Shown piece after piece: positions 61,874-64,000 of a stretch of DNA of 64,000 bases. The notes under the pieces were generated by a model that ran no database searches, was not told where the DNA came from, and saw only the letters and a program-made list of their open reading frames with translations. Location of the stretch: contig JACFMQ010000012.1 of assembly GCA_019455325.1 (NCBI GenBank), forward strand, positions 1 to 64,000, in the 5' to 3' direction. This DNA is from Rhodocyclaceae bacterium (GTDB lineage: Bacteria; Pseudomonadota; Gammaproteobacteria; Burkholderiales; Rhodocyclaceae). The translations under genes were made by a program, and so were the position numbers. Numbering within the stretch: position 1 is the first letter of the stretch; each line of letters opens with the position of its first letter.

Positions 61874-62989
61874 GTGCTGCCGCCGGCTGCGATCTCCTGC
61901 GAGGCGCGCGACGGGCGGCAGATCGTCCGCCTGAGCGGACACTGGACGCTGGCCGCGCTGCCGCCGTCGCCGGCCGCGCTCGAAGCGCAGTTGCGCGGGT
62001 TGGCCGACGCGGCGGCGAGCTGGGACCTGTCGCAGGTGGGGCGCCTGGACAGCGCCGGCGCGCTGCTGCTGTGGCGCGCCTGGGGGCGGCGCTGGCCGGC
62101 GGCGGCGGAGATCCCGGAAGCGCACCGCCGCGTGCTGATGCGCGCCGAATCGGTGCCGGCGCCGCCGCCGGCGCGCGCCGGCGGCGGGCGGCACCCGCTG
62201 CTGGCGGCCGGCCGCCTCGCGCTCTTGGCCGGCGGCCACCTGCGCGACCTTGTGGCGCTCGCCGGGCAGCTCGTGCTCGACCTCCTCTGGCTCTTCGCCA
62301 ACCCCCGGCAGGCACCGCTGCGCGAGTTCTCCGCCACCCTCTACAAGAGCGGCGCCATGGCCTTGCCGGTGACGGCGCTGGTCGGCTTCCTCATCGGCGT
62401 CGTCGTCTCCTATCTTTCCTCGCTGCAGCTCAGCCTCTTCGGCGCCGAGGCGTTCATCGTCAACATCCTCGGCATGAGCATCATCCGCGAGCTCGGGCCG
62501 GTGCTGGTGGCCGTGCTCGTCGCTGGCCGCTCCGGCTCGGCGATGACCGCGCAGATCGGCGTCATGCGCGTCACCGAGGAGATCGACGCGCTGGCGACGA
62601 TGGGCGTCTCGCGCTCGCTGCGCCTGGTGCTGCCGAAGGTGGCGGCGCTGGCGCTGGCCATGCCGCTGCTCGTCGTCTGGTGCTCGGCGGCCGGCGTCTT
62701 CGGCGGCCTGGTCGCCGCCAACCTGCAGCTCGACCTCTCCTGGGGCTTCTTCATCGAGGCCCTGCCGCGCGCGGTGCCGCTGCCCAACCTCTGGATCGGG
62801 CTGGCCAAGGGCTTCGTCTTCGGCCTCCTGATCGGCCTCGTCGCCTGCCACTTCGGCCTGCGCGTGAAGCCGAACACGGAGAGCCTGTCGACGATGACGA
62901 CGAGCGCGGTGGTCAGCTCGATCACCATCGTCATCCTCGCCGACGCGGTCTTCGCCATCCTCACGCGCAACGTGGGGCTGCCGCTGTGA
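61874..62989 (+). CDS. mlaE: MlaE-family permease with N-terminal STAS domain
   Basis: The 371-residue protein starts at GTG 61874, one base after the ppx stop. Residues 1-95 resemble a STAS domain (MlaB-like, with WDLSQVGRLDSAGALLLWRA). Residues 110-371 are the permease with five or six helices, including GMSIIRELGPVLVAVLVAGRSGSAMTA. The fusion would replace the separate MlaB subunit. The complex moves phospholipids between the membranes. Confidence 0.93.
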   Translation: MLPPAAISCEARDGRQIVRLSGHWTLAALPPSPAALEAQLRGLADAAASWDLSQVGRLDSAGALLLWRAWGRRWPAAAEIPEAHRRVLMRAESVPAPPPARAGGGRHPLLAAGRLALLAGGHLRDLVALAGQLVLDLLWLFANPRQAPLREFSATLYKSGAMALPVTALVGFLIGVVVSYLSSLQLSLFGAEAFIVNILGMSIIRELGPVLVAVLVAGRSGSAMTAQIGVMRVTEEIDALATMGVSRSLRLVLPKVAALALAMPLLVVWCSAAGVFGGLVAANLQLDLSWGFFIEALPRAVPLPNLWIGLAKGFVFGLLIGLVACHFGLRVKPNTESLSTMTTSAVVSSITIVILADAVFAILTRNVGLPL

Positions 62990-63741
62990 ACGAGCCGGTC
63001 ATCGACGTCCGCGGCGTGTGGACGCGCTTCGGCGAGACCGTGGTGCACGAGGACATCAGCCTCGCCGTCGAGCGCGGCGAGATGCTCGGCCTGGTCGGCG
63101 GCTCGGGCAGCGGCAAGACCACGCTCTTGCGCGAGGTGGTCGGCCTGCTGCGGCCGAGCCGCGGCGAGGTGCGGCTGTTCGGCCGGCCGATCCTCGACCC
63201 GGACCCGGACGTGCGGCGCGAGGTGCGCCGCCGCTTCGGCATGCTCTTCCAGCAGGGGGCGTTGTTCTCGGCGCTGTCGGTCTTCGACAACATCGCCTTT
63301 CCGCTGCGCGAGCTGAAGCGGCTGGACGAGCCGCTGATCCGCGACCTCGTGCTGATGAAGATGGCGATGGTCGAGCTCGCCCCGGAGATGGCCGGGCTGA
63401 TGCCGGCCGAGCTGTCCGGCGGCATGGTCAAGCGCGTGGCGCTGGCCCGGGCGCTGGCGCTCGAACCGGAACTGCTGGTGCTCGACGAGCCGACCGCCGG
63501 TCTCGACCCGGACCGCAGCGAAAATTTCGTAAAATTGATCCGTACGCTGCAGCGCGAACTCGATTTCACCGTCATCATGGTCACCCACGACCTGGCGACG
63601 CTGGCCGGTCTGGCCAGCCGCGTGGCGGCGCTGTCGGAGCGGCGCCTGGTGGCGCACGGAACCCTTGAGGAGGTCATGGCGGTGGATCATCCCTTCGTCC
63701 GCAGTTTCTTCGCCAGCCTGCGCCGGCCGGCGGGGGCCTGA
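62986..63741 (+). CDS. mlaF: MlaF-type ABC transporter ATPase
   Basis: The 251-residue protein starts at a GTG overlapping the mlaE stop (GTGA). It has Walker A GGSGSGKTT, signature LSGGMVKR, Walker B LLVLDEPTAGLD and the switch histidine in VTHDLAT. It powers the phospholipid transporter with MlaE and MlaD. Confidence 0.96.
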   Translation: MNEPVIDVRGVWTRFGETVVHEDISLAVERGEMLGLVGGSGSGKTTLLREVVGLLRPSRGEVRLFGRPILDPDPDVRREVRRRFGMLFQQGALFSALSVFDNIAFPLRELKRLDEPLIRDLVLMKMAMVELAPEMAGLMPAELSGGMVKRVALARALALEPELLVLDEPTAGLDPDRSENFVKLIRTLQRELDFTVIMVTHDLATLAGLASRVAALSERRLVAHGTLEEVMAVDHPFVRSFFASLRRPAGA

Positions 63742-63743
63742 AC

Positions 63744-64000
63744 ATGGAAAACCGCGCGCACGCGCTGGTCGCCGGCCTGTTCACGCTGTTCCTGCTGGCG
63801 GCGGCGGTGGCCGCCGTCCTGTGGTTCGGCGGCAAGCGGGAGGCGACCCTCGACTACCTGGTGGTGACGCAGCAGAACGTCTCCGGCCTCAACCAGCAGG
63901 GGCAGGTCCGCTACCGCGGCATCCGCGTCGGCCGCATCGAGTCGATCCGCCTCGACCCGCGGAGCACGCGCGACATCCTCATCCGCATCAGCATCGCCCG
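63744..64000 (+). CDS. mlaD: MlaD-like MCE protein (3' partial)
   Basis: The frame starts at ATG 63744, 2 bases after the mlaF stop, and is open to the window edge (85 codons). It has one membrane helix (about 9-28) and the start of an MCE domain (TLDYLVVTQQNVSGL, then QVRYRGIRVGRIESI). It is the periplasmic lipid-binding subunit of the Mla complex. Confidence 0.93.
   Translation, partial: MENRAHALVAGLFTLFLLAAAVAAVLWFGGKREATLDYLVVTQQNVSGLNQQGQVRYRGIRVGRIESIRLDPRSTRDILIRISIA

Overview
The window is high-GC DNA from a betaproteobacterium. The gene set (RelA, Ppk1/Ppx pair, LolCD, MnmC, RecJ-RpfE pair, Mla operon with a STAS-permease fusion, two multidomain c-di-GMP proteins) fits best with the Rhodocyclales. 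This placement is inferred from gene content and was not tested by any search.

Bases 1 to about 8.4 kb are the right-hand part of a prophage or phage-derived island. On the + strand lie a lysis pair (Rz-like spanin and Rz1-like lipoprotein), a short structured RNA that resembles phage C4 antisense RNA, a Com zinc-finger translational regulator and a Dam-type adenine methylase. Facing them on the - strand is a ten-gene block (8296 down to 1687) whose cistrons mostly overlap by 4 bases. It encodes a zinc-ribbon protein, an SNF2-type helicase, an IbrA-like PP-loop protein (DUF3440/PAPS-reductase-like), a GNAT acetyltransferase, an IbrB-like ParB/sulfiredoxin-fold protein, a small HTH protein and four unrecognised proteins. 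One strong sigma70-like promoter wrapped in three perfect dyads sits upstream of the first gene. The island ends close to the 3' end of a tRNA-Ser(GCU) gene. This block is the best candidate in the window for an undescribed system.

From 8.5 to 46.7 kb the DNA is mostly ordinary chromosome: lysC, an HTH regulator, a radical SAM protein and queD, an Arc-like regulator beside a truncated SPFH gene, and an iron-uptake region. The iron region has a FecA-type receptor with DUF3649, PepSY and DUF3325 proteins, plus a fecI-fecR-serine hydrolase operon behind a Fur-like box. Then come mnmC, lysS, a GlsB/YeaQ-type membrane protein, an Ivy-type lysozyme inhibitor, prfB with its programmed frameshift, two convergent GGDEF/EAL proteins, recJ-rpfE, an ADH/MFS/ABM cluster with a divergent LysR regulator, lolCD, a chemotaxis receptor, a DUF2062 protein, comEC and an alpha/beta hydrolase.

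From 46.7 to 51.3 kb is an accessory patch: a non-coding stretch, an S8-protease autotransporter, a small cupin and a broken MFS transporter, ending at a tRNA cluster (Asp, Glu, Ala). From 51.7 kb to the end are a response regulator, mtfA with an EamA transporter, relA, cfa, the divergent ppk1/ppx pair, and the start of an mlaE-mlaF-mlaD operon that runs off the window.
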